Below are positions 42,812 to 53,805 of a stretch of 64,000 bases of DNA, in pieces. The first letter of the stretch is position 1, and each line of letters starts with the position of its first letter. Location: contig CANLMR010000006.1 in the NCBI GenBank assembly GCA_947492185.1, positions 1-64,000 of the forward strand. The letters run 5' to 3'. The translations under genes were made by a program, and so were the position numbers. Source of the DNA: an uncultured Tenacibaculum sp. (GTDB lineage Bacteria > Bacteroidota > Bacteroidia > Flavobacteriales > Flavobacteriaceae). The notes below the pieces were generated by a model. It was not told the origin of the DNA. It saw nothing but the letters and a program-made list of their open reading frames with translations, and made no database searches.

Positions 42812-43435
42812 ATGAAATTCTTGTTTGCAATTATCTTCTGTCTAGGAATAGGATATTTAATTCGTTGCTTTTTAAACAAAACTACAAATGAAACAACTCC
42901 AAAGAAAAAAGATTTTGAAATTAAATTGAATAAAGAGTTTTTAGAAAGGAATAAGACCGAAGTTGAAAAATTAAAACTACCAAAATACATACATACCATA
43001 TATAAAGGAAACGTAGATCAAGAATTACCTTTTGGGGACTGGAACAAACCAGTTACCTTTTCTTATATGACTAATGAAGAATTAAGCCATTATAATTTAC
43101 ACTACAGAATTGTTCCTATTATAGAAGATTATGCTGTATATGCTTTTGATAAAAAACGAGAATCCTTCTTAGAGTTTCATGTAGAAGATACTAAGCATTA
43201 CGATGAGTACCCTATTCAAAACTGGCAACAATTTTTAACCAATATTGTATATAAATGGTATAATTTACATATGATTGATGAAGATCAAAGTAAACTTCCC
43301 AAAATAAAAAAAGCTGCAGAATTATTAGAATACGAACATTTTGATTCACTCATCAAATTATTAGATAACAATATCGAAGCTGATTTAAATACTTTAGAAA
43401 ATGAAATAGAAAAGTTAAAAACAAAAATGAGTTAA
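42812..43435 (+). CDS. Hypothetical membrane-anchored protein
   Basis: 207 residues from ATG 42812. An ATG at 42773 adds 13 residues before the signal or anchor and seems less likely. One N-terminal helix (KFLFAIIFCLGIGYLIRCF), then a soluble domain with YNLHYRIVPIIEDYAVYAFDKKRESFLEFHVED, which may be a SUKH/SMI1-like or similar fold, and a helical acidic C-terminus. I cannot assign a family. Possibly paired with the next gene, 103 nt away. Confidence 0.6.
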   Translation: MKFLFAIIFCLGIGYLIRCFLNKTTNETTPKKKDFEIKLNKEFLERNKTEVEKLKLPKYIHTIYKGNVDQELPFGDWNKPVTFSYMTNEELSHYNLHYRIVPIIEDYAVYAFDKKRESFLEFHVEDTKHYDEYPIQNWQQFLTNIVYKWYNLHMIDEDQSKLPKIKKAAELLEYEHFDSLIKLLDNNIEADLNTLENEIEKLKTKMS

Positions 43436-43538
43436 TCATTATCTCTTTATTTTAAAATAAAAAAACATGTTTTTCCTGTTTTTTAAAACCATAATATTTT
43501 ATAGTTTTACTTTTGAAAAAAGATTTTTTTAAAACATT

Positions 43539-43967
43539 ATGCTTAAGTTTTTTAAGAAAAAGAAACAGAAAGAATTTAACATTCACTGTTCAACCGATTA
43601 TCTAAAAATAAATGAACACTTATTAAACTTCCCCTGCATATATAGTGATTTATTAACCGTTTTTGGAGAACCTACAAGAAGAATAGATAGTAGCAACGTA
43701 TATCTCATTTGGGATGATTATGGTTTTTCTTGCAGTATCAATGATAAGAATGAAATTTTATCATTAAGTGTTTACCAAGGAAACAATAGTCCGAGTGAAT
43801 ATGTTCCTAAAAAAGGGTTTACTGGTAAGTTGTTTTTAGAAAATGAGGATATTACCTTTAATGAATTCAGTAAAATAGGATTAGGAAAAATAGCTATCCA
43901 TAGATTAGGAAGTGAAAGTGAAACACGCTTTGGCTTTAGTATTGGGGTAAATAATGATTATAAATAA
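43539..43967 (+). CDS. Hypothetical protein
   Basis: 142 residues, cytoplasmic by composition. Starts with a very basic FKKKKQKEF segment and has LLTVFGEPTRRIDSSNVYLIWDDYGFSCS, reminiscent of immunity-type DUF families (for example DUF7738-like). No signal or membrane segment. Convergent with yjbQ, with one base between the two stops. Function unknown; a toxin-antitoxin or immunity idea is speculative since no toxin is adjacent. Confidence 0.6.
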   Translation: MLKFFKKKKQKEFNIHCSTDYLKINEHLLNFPCIYSDLLTVFGEPTRRIDSSNVYLIWDDYGFSCSINDKNEILSLSVYQGNNSPSEYVPKKGFTGKLFLENEDITFNEFSKIGLGKIAIHRLGSESETRFGFSIGVNNDYK

Positions 43968-43968
43968 A

Positions 43969-44391
43969 TTACACACCGAATACTGTAATTACAATTTTGC
44001 GATTACCACCATAATTTCTATGTTCTCCAAGATAAATTCCTTGCCATGTTCCTAAATTTAATTTTCCGTTGGTTATAGGAATTAGAACTTGGCAGCCTAA
44101 CATAGAAGACTTAATATGTGCTGGCATATCATCTGAACCTTCATAATCATGCTTATAGTAAGGCATGTTTTCGGGAATCATTTTATTGATATGAGTTTCA
44201 AAATCCATACGAACAGTAGGATCAGCATTTTCATTTATTGTTAAACTCGCAGAAGTATGCTTAATAAATGCTTGGAATTGTCCTATTGAAATTTCAACTA
44301 TATCTGGAAGTTCTTTAACTAACAATTCAGTTATCAAATGATAGCCTCTTTCAAAGCTAGGTAAAACAATTTCTTTTTGGTAAAACTTCAT
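43969..44391 (-). CDS. YjbQ / UPF0047 family protein
   Basis: 140 residues, normal for the family. Signature blocks: FIKHTSASLTINENADPTVRMD, PYYKHDYEGSDDMPAHIKSS and LNLGTWQGIYLGEHR. YjbQ proteins have weak thiamine-phosphate synthase activity, but their true role is uncertain. Separated from dnaK by a strong terminator. Confidence 0.88.
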   Translation of the reverse strand: MKFYQKEIVLPSFERGYHLITELLVKELPDIVEISIGQFQAFIKHTSASLTINENADPTVRMDFETHINKMIPENMPYYKHDYEGSDDMPAHIKSSMLGCQVLIPITNGKLNLGTWQGIYLGEHRNYGGNRKIVITVFGV

Positions 44392-44404
44392 GGTTAAAAA
44401 TAAA

Positions 44405-44436
44405 AAAACCAGTTGTAAAATTTAACAACTGGTTTT
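44405..44436 (-). terminator. Terminator of dnaK
   Basis: 12-bp arms, AAAACCAGTTGT and its complement, with an eight-base loop. On the minus strand a run of seven T follows the stem. Confidence 0.85.
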
Positions 44437-44458
44437 AGTTTTTATCTAATTTAAAATG

Positions 44459-46360
44459 CTACTTCACTTCTTCGAAGTCAACATCTTCTACATTATCACT
44501 ATTATCAGCTGTTTCTGCATTACCTTCTGGTTGTGCTCCTGCAGCTCCTCCTGCTTGTTGTTGAGCAGCATACATTTCTTCTGATGCTACTTTCCAAGCT
44601 TCGTTAATTTTTTCCATTGCAGCATCAATAGAAGCTAAATCTTTACTCTCATGAGCTTTCTTTAATTCTTCTAAAGCGCTTTCAATTGGAGCTTTTTTAT
44701 CTTCAGATAATTTATCACCAAACTCTTTTAATTGCTTCTCCGTTTGGAAGATCATAGAATCAGCTCCATTAATCTTATCGATAGTTTCTTTAGCTTTTGC
44801 ATCTGCATCTGCATTAGCCTCAGCATCAGCTTTCATTCTTTGGATTTCTTCATCTGTTAATCCAGAAGAAGCTTCGATACGAATATTTTGCTCTTTATTA
44901 GTTCCTTTATCTTTAGCAGAAACGTTAATAATTCCGTTTGCATCAATATCAAAAGTAACTTCAATTTGTGGAACTCCTCTTTGTGCTGGTGGAATTCCGT
45001 CTAAATGGAAACGACCAATAGTTTTATTATCTGCCGCCATTGCTCTTTCACCTTGTAATACGTGAATTTCTACAGATGGTTGATTATCTGCTGCTGTAGA
45101 GAAAACTTGTGATTTTTTTGTTGGAATTGTTGTATTTGCATCAATTAACTTCGTAAATACATTACCCATTGTTTCAATACCTAATGATAATGGAGTAACA
45201 TCTAATAAAAGTACATCTTTAACATCACCTGTTAACACTCCTCCTTGAATTGCAGCTCCTAAAGAAACAACCTCATCAGGATTCACTCCTTTACTAGGTG
45301 ATTTTCCGAAAAACTTCTCTACTGCTTCTTGAATTGCAGGAATACGAGTAGAACCACCTACTAAAATTACTTCATCAATATCTGAAGTAGATAAATCTGC
45401 ATTTCTTAAAGCAGTTTGACATGGCTCGATAGTTCTTTTTACTAAATCATCAATTAGCTGCTCAAACTTAGCTCTACTTAAAGTTCTAACTAAGTGCTTT
45501 GGTCCTGAAGCCGTTGCAGTAATATATGGTAAATTAATCTCTGTTGAAGTTGTACTAGACAACTCTATTTTAGCTTTCTCAGAAGCTTCTTTCAAGCGTT
45601 GTAAAGCCATTGGATCTTTACGTAAATCCATATTTTCCTCAGCTTTAAACTCCTCTGCTAACCAATTGATAATTTTCTCATCAACATCATCACCTCCTAA
45701 ATGCGTATCACCATCAGTAGCTAATACTTCAAAAACTCCATCTCCTAATTCTAAAATAGAAACATCATGTGTACCTCCTCCAAAATCAAACACAACAATT
45801 TTCTTATCTGAATCAGCTTTATCTAATCCGTAAGCTAAAGCAGCAGCTGTTGGTTCGTTAATAATACGACGAACTTTTAATCCTGCAATTTCTCCAGCTT
45901 CTTTAGTAGCCTGACGTTGTGCATCATTAAAATATGCTGGTACAGTAATAACTGCTTCTGCAACATCTTGACCTAAATAATCTTCAGCCGTTTTTTTCAT
46001 TTTTTGTAACACCATTGCAGAAATCTCTTGCGGCGTGTATAAACGATCGTCAATTTTCACTCTTGGCGTATCATTATCTCCTTTCACAACATCATACGGT
46101 ACTCTATCCGCTTCCTTTTGAGATTCAGAATACTTATTTCCCATAAAACGTTTAATCGAATAAACAGTTTTTGTTGGGTTTGTTACAGCCTGACGTTTAG
46201 CAGGGTCTCCAACTTTACGTTCTCCTCCTTCTACAAAAGCTACTACAGAAGGTGTAGTTCTTTTTCCTTCAGAGTTAGGAATTACTACTGGCTCATTTCC
46301 TTCCATCACAGAAACACAAGAGTTGGTAGTACCTAAATCTATTCCTATAATTTTACTCAT
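44459..46360 (-). CDS. dnaK: Hsp70 chaperone DnaK
   Basis: 633 residues. [17 protein letters not shown] phosphate loop at 4-20, [17 protein letters not shown] second loop, the [16 protein letters not shown] linker at the start of the peptide-binding domain, and the C-terminal [10 protein letters not shown] tail. One oddity: the hydrolytic-loop motif reads GGGTHDVS where GGGTFDVS is usual, so Phe is replaced by His. No dnaJ or grpE adjacent. Control region discussed separately. Confidence 0.97.
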   Translation of the reverse strand: MSKIIGIDLGTTNSCVSVMEGNEPVVIPNSEGKRTTPSVVAFVEGGERKVGDPAKRQAVTNPTKTVYSIKRFMGNKYSESQKEADRVPYDVVKGDNDTPRVKIDDRLYTPQEISAMVLQKMKKTAEDYLGQDVAEAVITVPAYFNDAQRQATKEAGEIAGLKVRRIINEPTAAALAYGLDKADSDKKIVVFDFGGGTHDVSILELGDGVFEVLATDGDTHLGGDDVDEKIINWLAEEFKAEENMDLRKDPMALQRLKEASEKAKIELSSTTSTEINLPYITATASGPKHLVRTLSRAKFEQLIDDLVKRTIEPCQTALRNADLSTSDIDEVILVGGSTRIPAIQEAVEKFFGKSPSKGVNPDEVVSLGAAIQGGVLTGDVKDVLLLDVTPLSLGIETMGNVFTKLIDANTTIPTKKSQVFSTAADNQPSVEIHVLQGERAMAADNKTIGRFHLDGIPPAQRGVPQIEVTFDIDANGIINVSAKDKGTNKEQNIRIEASSGLTDEEIQRMKADAEANADADAKAKETIDKINGADSMIFQTEKQLKEFGDKLSEDKKAPIESALEELKKAHESKDLASIDAAMEKINEAWKVASEEMYAAQQQAGGAAGAQPEGNAETADNSDNVEDVDFEEVK

Positions 46361-46410
46361 AACTTTATTATATATTTTATTTTTTATTCAAAATTTTACG
46401 AAAAGGAAAT

Positions 46411-46483
46411 GTCAAAGGTCATGCCAACGCTTTTTTTAATTTGTTTTGACAGTTTATCACAGAAATTAATGACAGGGTGACAG
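46411..46483 (-). promoter_or_regulatory. dnaK: dnaK control region: promoter-like box and three TGACAG repeats
   Basis: On the minus strand TTGGCATGACCTTTGAC (46427-46411) resembles both a sigma-54 -24/-12 element (TGGC-N7-TTGA, with GA instead of GC at -12) and a TAnnTTTG box with one mismatch (GACCTTTG). Three plus-strand TGACAG copies lie upstream at 46447, 46470 and 46478. Which sigma factor applies cannot be told. Confidence 0.35.
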
Positions 46484-46516
46484 TTTAACGAGACTTAAAA
46501 CTATAAAAAGAGGATA

Positions 46517-47125
46517 TTAAAGTGGGGAATCTTTATATAATTTATATACAGTTTTTATATTTACGTAAGTTCTCTTAAGAATTTTAGCACGAATTGTTTC
46601 TTCATCAAAAAAAGCAGCTTTTTTTATCCCTTCTTTTAAAAGCGGGGCTAAATAATTATTAGAATCGGTTTTCATTAAATACCAATGCGTCTTCTTTAAT
46701 CTATCTTTTCCTTTAGATTTATATAAATGATATGTATTCGTTAAAAACTTATCAATAGTAACATAAGAAATACCGGATTCTTCTTTAACTTCTCTTATAG
46801 CCGTTTCTTCTATATCTTCATTATTTTCGATTCTCCCTTTTGGTAAATCCCACTTATTAGCTCTAAAAATGAATAAAACTTCTTTTTGGGAATTTACTAC
46901 TAATCCTCCTCCTGCTTTTTTTAATCTATAATCAGCACTAAATTTATCCCAAATTTCTTGTAAGTTTGAAGTGAATATATAAACGCCTTTTAATTTACCT
47001 GCTTTTACCTGTTCAATAACATCTTTTAATATAATATCTTTGTAATTCAACACAAGAAAATCTTCATCTTTAATTAATGAAGATGTGAAAATTATAGGTC
47101 TATCATTCACAAAAACTTTATACAT
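46517..47125 (-). CDS. NUDIX hydrolase
   Basis: 202 residues from ATG 47125 (MYKVFVNDRPIIF); an ATG at 47146 would add seven residues and overlap pyrE. Nudix box GRIENNEDIEETAIREVKEESGI (Gx5Ex7REVxEExGI) complete. The N-terminal 70 residues (KVFVNDRPIIFTSSL, VFIFTSNLQEIWDKFSADY) form a Bacteroidota-specific extension. Preceded by WDLPKGR, typical of ADP-ribose or (d)NTP type Nudix enzymes; substrate unknown. Divergent from pyrE, with only seven bases between start codons. Confidence 0.87.
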   Translation of the reverse strand: MYKVFVNDRPIIFTSSLIKDEDFLVLNYKDIILKDVIEQVKAGKLKGVYIFTSNLQEIWDKFSADYRLKKAGGGLVVNSQKEVLFIFRANKWDLPKGRIENNEDIEETAIREVKEESGISYVTIDKFLTNTYHLYKSKGKDRLKKTHWYLMKTDSNNYLAPLLKEGIKKAAFFDEETIRAKILKRTYVNIKTVYKLYKDSPL

Positions 47126-47128
47126 TTG
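47121..47128 (+). promoter_or_regulatory. -7 box (TACATTTG) immediately before pyrE
   Basis: TACATTTG ends four bases before ATG 47133, predicting a leaderless or nearly leaderless transcript. It overlaps the first codon of the divergent NUDIX gene. Confidence 0.5.
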
Positions 47129-47132
47129 CGCT

Positions 47133-47774
47133 ATGATTTTAAACAAAGATACTGCAAAAAAAACCGCTGAACTTTTATTACAAGTAAAAGCTATTAAACT
47201 GAGCCCAAATGAACCATTTACTTGGGCATCTGGATGGAAATCTCCAATTTACTGTGATAATAGAGTTACATTATCTTATCCAGCAGTTCGTAATTTTTTA
47301 AAAGAAAAAATTGCAAAATTAGTTGAAGAAAAATATGGAAAACCAGATGTAATTGCAGGAGTAGCAACTGGAGCTATTGCTATTGGTGTTTTAGTTGCAC
47401 AAGAATTAGGCGTGCCTTTTGTTTATGTAAGACCAGAACCTAAAAAACATGGAAGAAAAAACCAAATTGAAGGTTTTATTGAAAGTGGCCAAGATGTGGT
47501 AGTTGTGGAAGATTTAATTAGCACAGGAAAAAGTAGTTTAAATGCTATTAAAGCATTAAAAGAAGCAAATGTCACTGTTAAAGGTATGGTGGCCATATTT
47601 TCTTACGGTTTTTCTATTGCTACTGAAGCTTTTGAAGAAAGTAATTTAGATTTTTCTACACTAAGTAATTATGAAGTTTTATTAGAACAAGCTTTAGAAA
47701 GTAATTACATTAATGAGAAAGAAATAATCACACTTGAGAGCTGGAGATTAGACCCAAGCAATTGGAAACAATAA
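47133..47774 (+). CDS. pyrE: Orotate phosphoribosyltransferase
   Basis: 213 residues from ATG 47133 (MILNKDTAKKTAELLL), the normal family start. The frame opens at 47085, but that would run through the divergent NUDIX gene. PRPP-binding loop VVVVEDLISTGKSSLNA and catalytic-loop KKHGRKNQIEG are intact. Forms orotidine monophosphate in pyrimidine synthesis. The SRPBCC gene follows after 26 bases, a conserved pairing in Flavobacteriia. Confidence 0.93.
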   Translation: MILNKDTAKKTAELLLQVKAIKLSPNEPFTWASGWKSPIYCDNRVTLSYPAVRNFLKEKIAKLVEEKYGKPDVIAGVATGAIAIGVLVAQELGVPFVYVRPEPKKHGRKNQIEGFIESGQDVVVVEDLISTGKSSLNAIKALKEANVTVKGMVAIFSYGFSIATEAFEESNLDFSTLSNYEVLLEQALESNYINEKEIITLESWRLDPSNWKQ

Positions 47775-47800
47775 ATTAATGATATAAAATAAACTCAACA

Positions 47801-48190
47801 ATGAATATTGAAGGAAATAACATAACAGTTAATAAATCACAACAAGATTTATATGAATTTCTTACTCAACTTGAAAATTTTAAACAATTAATGCCTGAAA
47901 ACACTGAGAAATTTGAAGTAGATGGTGAATCTTTTGTTTTTGGATTAAAAGGAATGCCAGAGATTCGTTTAGTTATGAAAGAAAAAACAGAATTCTCTAA
48001 TGTTACTTTAGGAGCAGCAAGTAGTAAATTACCTTTTACTTTAGCTGCAGAAATTGAAGCAGTTTCAGATAACGAAAGTAAAGCTCAATTAAAATTTGAA
48101 AGTAGCTTTAACCCTATGATGGCAATGATGGTAAAAAAACCATTAACTACGTTTATCAATACACTTACAGAAAATTTAGAAAAGTTATAA
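47801..48190 (+). CDS. SRPBCC-fold (START-like) protein
   Basis: 129 residues. Small helix-grip fold: the N-terminal strand NITVNKSQQDLYEFLTQLENF, mid strands FEVDGESFVFGLKGMPEIRLVMKE, and the long C-terminal helix PLTTFINTLTENLEKL. Probably binds a hydrophobic ligand; partner unknown. Always downstream of pyrE in this group, without an obvious functional link. Confidence 0.75.
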   Translation: MNIEGNNITVNKSQQDLYEFLTQLENFKQLMPENTEKFEVDGESFVFGLKGMPEIRLVMKEKTEFSNVTLGAASSKLPFTLAAEIEAVSDNESKAQLKFESSFNPMMAMMVKKPLTTFINTLTENLEKL

Positions 48191-48192
48191 CA

Positions 48193-48927
48193 TTAGGCAA
48201 ATGAAACTTCTTTGAGGGCAAACTCTCTAATTGTTTCATCGCTTAATTCTATTTGGAGTTTTCCATTTTTAGAGTTTACTCCAATAATTTTTCCCATAAA
48301 AAAAACATTCTCGGTATCTTTAAACATACTTGGAGTGTTTTTTTTGTACAATACACTTAAATAATGTTCTTCTAAAGAGTCATATTTTTTATTCTTTAAT
48401 AAATCTAGGCTAATTTTGAGTTTATTTAAAAATCTAACCAACAATTCGTCTAAATCAAATTCCTCTTCCAAAATCATTTTTAAAGATGATGCTTCTGGTA
48501 AATATTCTGGGAAAAATTCTTGATTTACATTCAAACCGATACCAATAATAGATGCGTTAATCATTTTTCCTTTCAAAATGTTTTCTATCAGTATACCACA
48601 AATTTTCTTTTTCTCTGACAGAATGTCGTTAGGCCATTTAACTGACAATTTGGGAATATTTAAAGTCTCAAGTGTATCAAACATGGCAATTGCTACCGCA
48701 TAATTTAAAAAAGTTTGATCTTGAATTTCTAGATTATCAAACATTGCATACACACTAAACATTAGATTCTTACTGGGCTCAGATATCCAAACTGTGTTCA
48801 TCTGCCCTCTACCAGAAGTTTGCTTTTCGGTAACAACTACAGTAAAGTCATTAAGTTTAGAATTTACTGACAAATCTTTTAAAAAAGAATTTGTAGACGC
48901 AGTGGCATTGAGTTTGATTATTTGCAT
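48193..48927 (-). CDS. birA: Biotin--[acetyl-CoA-carboxylase] ligase
   Basis: 244 residues. TSGRGQMNTVW (biotin and ATP loop), LSVKWPNDI and GIGLNVN signature segments. C-terminal small domain at 195-240. No N-terminal helix-turn-helix, so it is a ligase only, not a repressor of biotin synthesis. Convergent with the SRPBCC gene and divergent from rsfS. Confidence 0.92.
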   Translation of the reverse strand: MQIIKLNATASTNSFLKDLSVNSKLNDFTVVVTEKQTSGRGQMNTVWISEPSKNLMFSVYAMFDNLEIQDQTFLNYAVAIAMFDTLETLNIPKLSVKWPNDILSEKKKICGILIENILKGKMINASIIGIGLNVNQEFFPEYLPEASSLKMILEEEFDLDELLVRFLNKLKISLDLLKNKKYDSLEEHYLSVLYKKNTPSMFKDTENVFFMGKIIGVNSKNGKLQIELSDETIREFALKEVSFA

Positions 48928-48984
48928 ATATATTTATTATTGTAACTCGTTTTAATAATACATAAATTACTCGCAAAAAAATAA

Positions 48985-48992
48985 TAACTTTG
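48985..48992 (+). promoter_or_regulatory. -7 box (TAACTTTG) of the rsfS-ftsH run
   Basis: TAACTTTG matches TAnnTTTG, about 20 nt before ATG 49012. Confidence 0.5.
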
Positions 48993-49011
48993 CTAAAATT
49001 AAAAATTTTTA

Positions 49012-49380
49012 ATGACAAAAAAACAAGCAAGTACAGACGAATTAATCGCTACTATAATTAAGGGGATAGATGATGTAAAAGGAGAAAATATTCAACTTTT
49101 AGACTTGAGAGAAATTGACAACACCGTATGTGATTATTTTGTAATTTGCACAGGAAATTCAAACACACAAGTTAACGCTATATCGGGTTCGGTTCATAAA
49201 GTAGTTAGTAAAGAACTAAAAGATAAACCTTTTAATGTTGAGGGTCAAGGAAATTCTGAATGGGTTTTAATGGATTATGTGAATGTTGTTGTTCATATAT
49301 TTCAGAAGCATGTTCGAGACTATTACGACATTGAAAGTCTTTGGGGAGATGCTAAGATTACCGAAATAAGCCCAGCTTAA
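49012..49380 (+). CDS. rsfS: Ribosome silencing factor
   Basis: 122 residues, the RsfS/Iojap length. Family signatures DYFVICTGNSNTQVNAI, EGQGNSEWVLMDYVNVVVHIF and RDYYDIESLWGDA are complete. Binds L14 on the 50S subunit and blocks subunit joining under starvation. First gene of the rsfS-ftsH-LUD-cdsA-ACBP run. Confidence 0.93.
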   Translation: MTKKQASTDELIATIIKGIDDVKGENIQLLDLREIDNTVCDYFVICTGNSNTQVNAISGSVHKVVSKELKDKPFNVEGQGNSEWVLMDYVNVVVHIFQKHVRDYYDIESLWGDAKITEISPA

Positions 49381-49411
49381 TCCTTATAATCCTTAAACTC
49401 TCCAAATTCTT

Positions 49412-51364
<1,953 letters not shown>

Positions 51365-51370
51365 CTTTTA

Positions 51371-51964
51371 ATGAATTTTTTAAGAAAGTTATTTAGCTCA
51401 TATAAAGAATCAGGCAAGGATAGTTATATTAGAAAGCAACCTGTAAAACTATCACTTGATGATTCTTTTGTGCATCATTTTATTAATAAAGGGGGTAAAT
51501 TTTTGTACTGTACAAAAATTGAAGAAGTAATTGATAACCTTCAGAATATTTTAAAGGAAAACAAGTGGAGTACTTTATCTTGTAATGATTTAGATTTACT
51601 AAAGCTTACTCAAAAAATAGATATTTCTATTGATGAAACTTTAAAAAATGGACATCCAATTTTTGTTTCTTGTGAACATTTAATTGCTAATTCTGGAGAG
51701 ATTTTATTTTCATCCAATCAAATAGCTAGTCATAAACTAGCCTCTTTATCTGATAATTTTATTGTTTATGCTACTACCAGCCAACTTGTAAAAAATATTA
51801 GTGAAGGATTAACTGGCATTAAAGCTAATTTCAGAGGAAATATACCGACTAATATAAGTTCTGTAAAGAACTATTCGTTAACCGATAAGGAAGAAGATGA
51901 TTTTTTGAATTATGGCAACATCAACTCAAAAAATTTATACCTATTATTATTCGAAGACTTATAA
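51371..51964 (+). CDS. LUD-domain (LutC/YkgG-like) protein
   Basis: 197 residues. The core FVSCEHLIANSGEILFSSNQIASHKLASLSDNFIVYATTSQLV is the LUD block. In lactate-utilisation systems LutC works with LutA/LutB; neither is present here. In Flavobacteriia a single LUD gene sits between ftsH and cdsA, so its role may be quite different. Sandwiched six and two bases from its neighbours. Confidence 0.8.
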   Translation: MNFLRKLFSSYKESGKDSYIRKQPVKLSLDDSFVHHFINKGGKFLYCTKIEEVIDNLQNILKENKWSTLSCNDLDLLKLTQKIDISIDETLKNGHPIFVSCEHLIANSGEILFSSNQIASHKLASLSDNFIVYATTSQLVKNISEGLTGIKANFRGNIPTNISSVKNYSLTDKEEDDFLNYGNINSKNLYLLLFEDL

Positions 51965-51966
51965 AC

Positions 51967-52764
51967 ATGAGCAATTTTTATACTAGAATTATTTCGGCAA
52001 TTGTTTATGCGGCTATATTTATTTTTGCAATTGTTTTTTCATCTGATACATATATAGGTTTAATAACTTTTTTTGGAAGTGTATGTCTATGGGAATTTTC
52101 TAAGATTATAAAACTTCAAAATGCAGTTTTACCAATTATTTCATTAATCGCTATAATAGCACTTAATTATTTAAAAGTATTAGATACAGATAAGATTATA
52201 TACTTATTAATATTTTGTCTGTTACACTCTGTTTATTTAATTATAGATTTATATCAAAAAAATTATAGTAATAGAAATCATTTTCTAAAATCTTTCACTA
52301 CCATAAGTTATTTAGTTTTACCTTTTCTATTTCTCTCTTTTTTACCTTTTTTAAATGGCAATTACCAACCTAAACTAATTATCTACACTATTATAATAAT
52401 TTGGACTAATGATAGTTTTGCTTATTTAGTTGGTAAGAATTTTGGAAAGAACAAACTTTTTGAACGTATTTCACCAAAAAAAACAATTGAAGGATTTATT
52501 GGTGGATTTTTATTTTCTGTTTTTGCAGGTTTTTTAATCGGACGTTATTCTGGTATACTTACTGTTCAAAATTGGTTAATATTAGCTATAATAACTTCTA
52601 TATTCGGAACATTTGGTGATTTAGTAGAAAGTAAATTTAAACGTCAAGCAAATGTAAAAGACAGTGGAACTATTATGCCTGGACACGGTGGACTCTTAGA
52701 TCGTTTAGATAGCTTGTTTTTCCTCGCTCCCTTTGTATATTTGTATATACATTATGTAATCTAA
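51967..52764 (+). CDS. cdsA: Phosphatidate cytidylyltransferase
   Basis: 265 residues, seven or eight membrane segments. The C-terminal CDP-diacylglycerol synthase signature ESKFKRQANVKDSGTIMPG followed by HGGLLDRLDS is intact. Makes CDP-diacylglycerol, the precursor of all bacterial phospholipids, in the inner membrane. Linked to an acyl-CoA-binding protein gene four bases downstream. Confidence 0.93.
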   Translation: MSNFYTRIISAIVYAAIFIFAIVFSSDTYIGLITFFGSVCLWEFSKIIKLQNAVLPIISLIAIIALNYLKVLDTDKIIYLLIFCLLHSVYLIIDLYQKNYSNRNHFLKSFTTISYLVLPFLFLSFLPFLNGNYQPKLIIYTIIIIWTNDSFAYLVGKNFGKNKLFERISPKKTIEGFIGGFLFSVFAGFLIGRYSGILTVQNWLILAIITSIFGTFGDLVESKFKRQANVKDSGTIMPGHGGLLDRLDSLFFLAPFVYLYIHYVI

Positions 52765-52767
52765 AAA

Positions 52768-53034
52768 ATGGATTCCGATTTAGATAAACAATTTAATGAA
52801 GCTTTTAAAAAAGCATCAACAACTAAACAAAAATTAGCTCCTGATGTTTTGTTGAAACTTTATGCCTATTATAAACAAGCTAGTAGAGGTGATAACTTCT
52901 CTCTTAATGCAAATATTAATGAAGATGGTTTAAAAAATGCTTTTAAATTTAATGCTTGGACACAATTAAAAGGAATGAATGAGGAAGAAGCTAAAAAAAA
53001 TTATATCGAATTGGTTAATTCAATTATTAAATAA
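52768..53034 (+). CDS. Acyl-CoA-binding protein (ACBP)
   Basis: 88 residues, the four-helix ACBP length. LYAYYKQASRGDN and KFNAWTQLKGMNEEEAKKNYIELV contain the Tyr, Lys and Trp residues that cradle the CoA moiety. Best known in eukaryotes but regular in Flavobacteriia. Placement after cdsA suggests acyl-chain supply for phospholipid synthesis (inference). Confidence 0.9.
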   Translation: MDSDLDKQFNEAFKKASTTKQKLAPDVLLKLYAYYKQASRGDNFSLNANINEDGLKNAFKFNAWTQLKGMNEEEAKKNYIELVNSIIK

Positions 53035-53109
53035 AATATAACAATAAAGAAAGATTACTTTACAGCGTAATCTGAAGTAAATTTCCGATCAATCTTTAAA
53101 TCAATTATA

Positions 53110-53751
53110 ATGAACAAATTTTCAACTATTCTATTTGCTCTTATTTTTAGCAGTGTTTTGCTTACTTCATGCAAATCTGAAGCAAAAAAAGAAACCCAAA
53201 AAGAAGAAACTACAACAGTAGAAAAAACCGAATCAACTGCACCATATTCTTTAAAAAATGCTGATAACAGCATTAATTTTACTGCTTATAAAACATCAGC
53301 AAAAGTTCCAGTTAATGGTACTTTCAAAAAAATAGAAATCACTAAAGGAGGTAATGGTAACTCAGTAAAAGAAGCTATTAATGGAGCTGAATTTAATATT
53401 CCAATAAGTAGTTTAGAAACGAAAGATAATGGAAGAAACTTAAAAATTAGAAAGTTCTTTTTTGGTGTAATGGAAAACACCGTTTCTTTAACTGGAAAAC
53501 TAACTATTGAAACTGATAGTACTGGTACAGCTGATTTTAAAATGAATAATGTATCTCAAAAACTTCCTTTTACATATGTTATAAATGGTAAAGTGTTTAG
53601 TATGAGTACAACTATGGATATTGCAAAGTGGAATGCTCAAAATGCTGTAGATTCTTTAAATATTGCTTGTAAAGATTTACATAAAGGAGAAGATGGTGTT
53701 TCTAAAACATGGAGTGAAGTAGCAATTAAAGCTAGCTCTACTTTTAAATAA
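53110..53751 (+). CDS. YceI-like lipoprotein
   Basis: 213 residues. Signal peptide with lipobox VLLTSC, Cys21 lipidated, then a Lys/Glu/Thr linker (22-45). The remaining domain is a lipocalin-like barrel: NSINFTAYKTSAKVPVNGTFKKIEI, ISSLETKDNGRNLKIRKFFFGV and KMNNVSQKLPFTYVI fit the YceI family, which binds isoprenoid quinones or similar lipids. Envelope-located. Ends at a clear terminator. Confidence 0.85.
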   Translation: MNKFSTILFALIFSSVLLTSCKSEAKKETQKEETTTVEKTESTAPYSLKNADNSINFTAYKTSAKVPVNGTFKKIEITKGGNGNSVKEAINGAEFNIPISSLETKDNGRNLKIRKFFFGVMENTVSLTGKLTIETDSTGTADFKMNNVSQKLPFTYVINGKVFSMSTTMDIAKWNAQNAVDSLNIACKDLHKGEDGVSKTWSEVAIKASSTFK

Positions 53752-53773
53752 AAAAGTTAAAAATATATTATGC

Positions 53774-53799
53774 GAAAGCCTCAGGATTCTGAGGCTTTC
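53774..53799. terminator. Terminator between the YceI gene and the kynurenine cluster
   Basis: 11-bp arms, GAAAGCCTCAG and its complement, around GATT, between convergent genes. Confidence 0.85.
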
Positions 53800-53805
53800 T
53801 TATTT

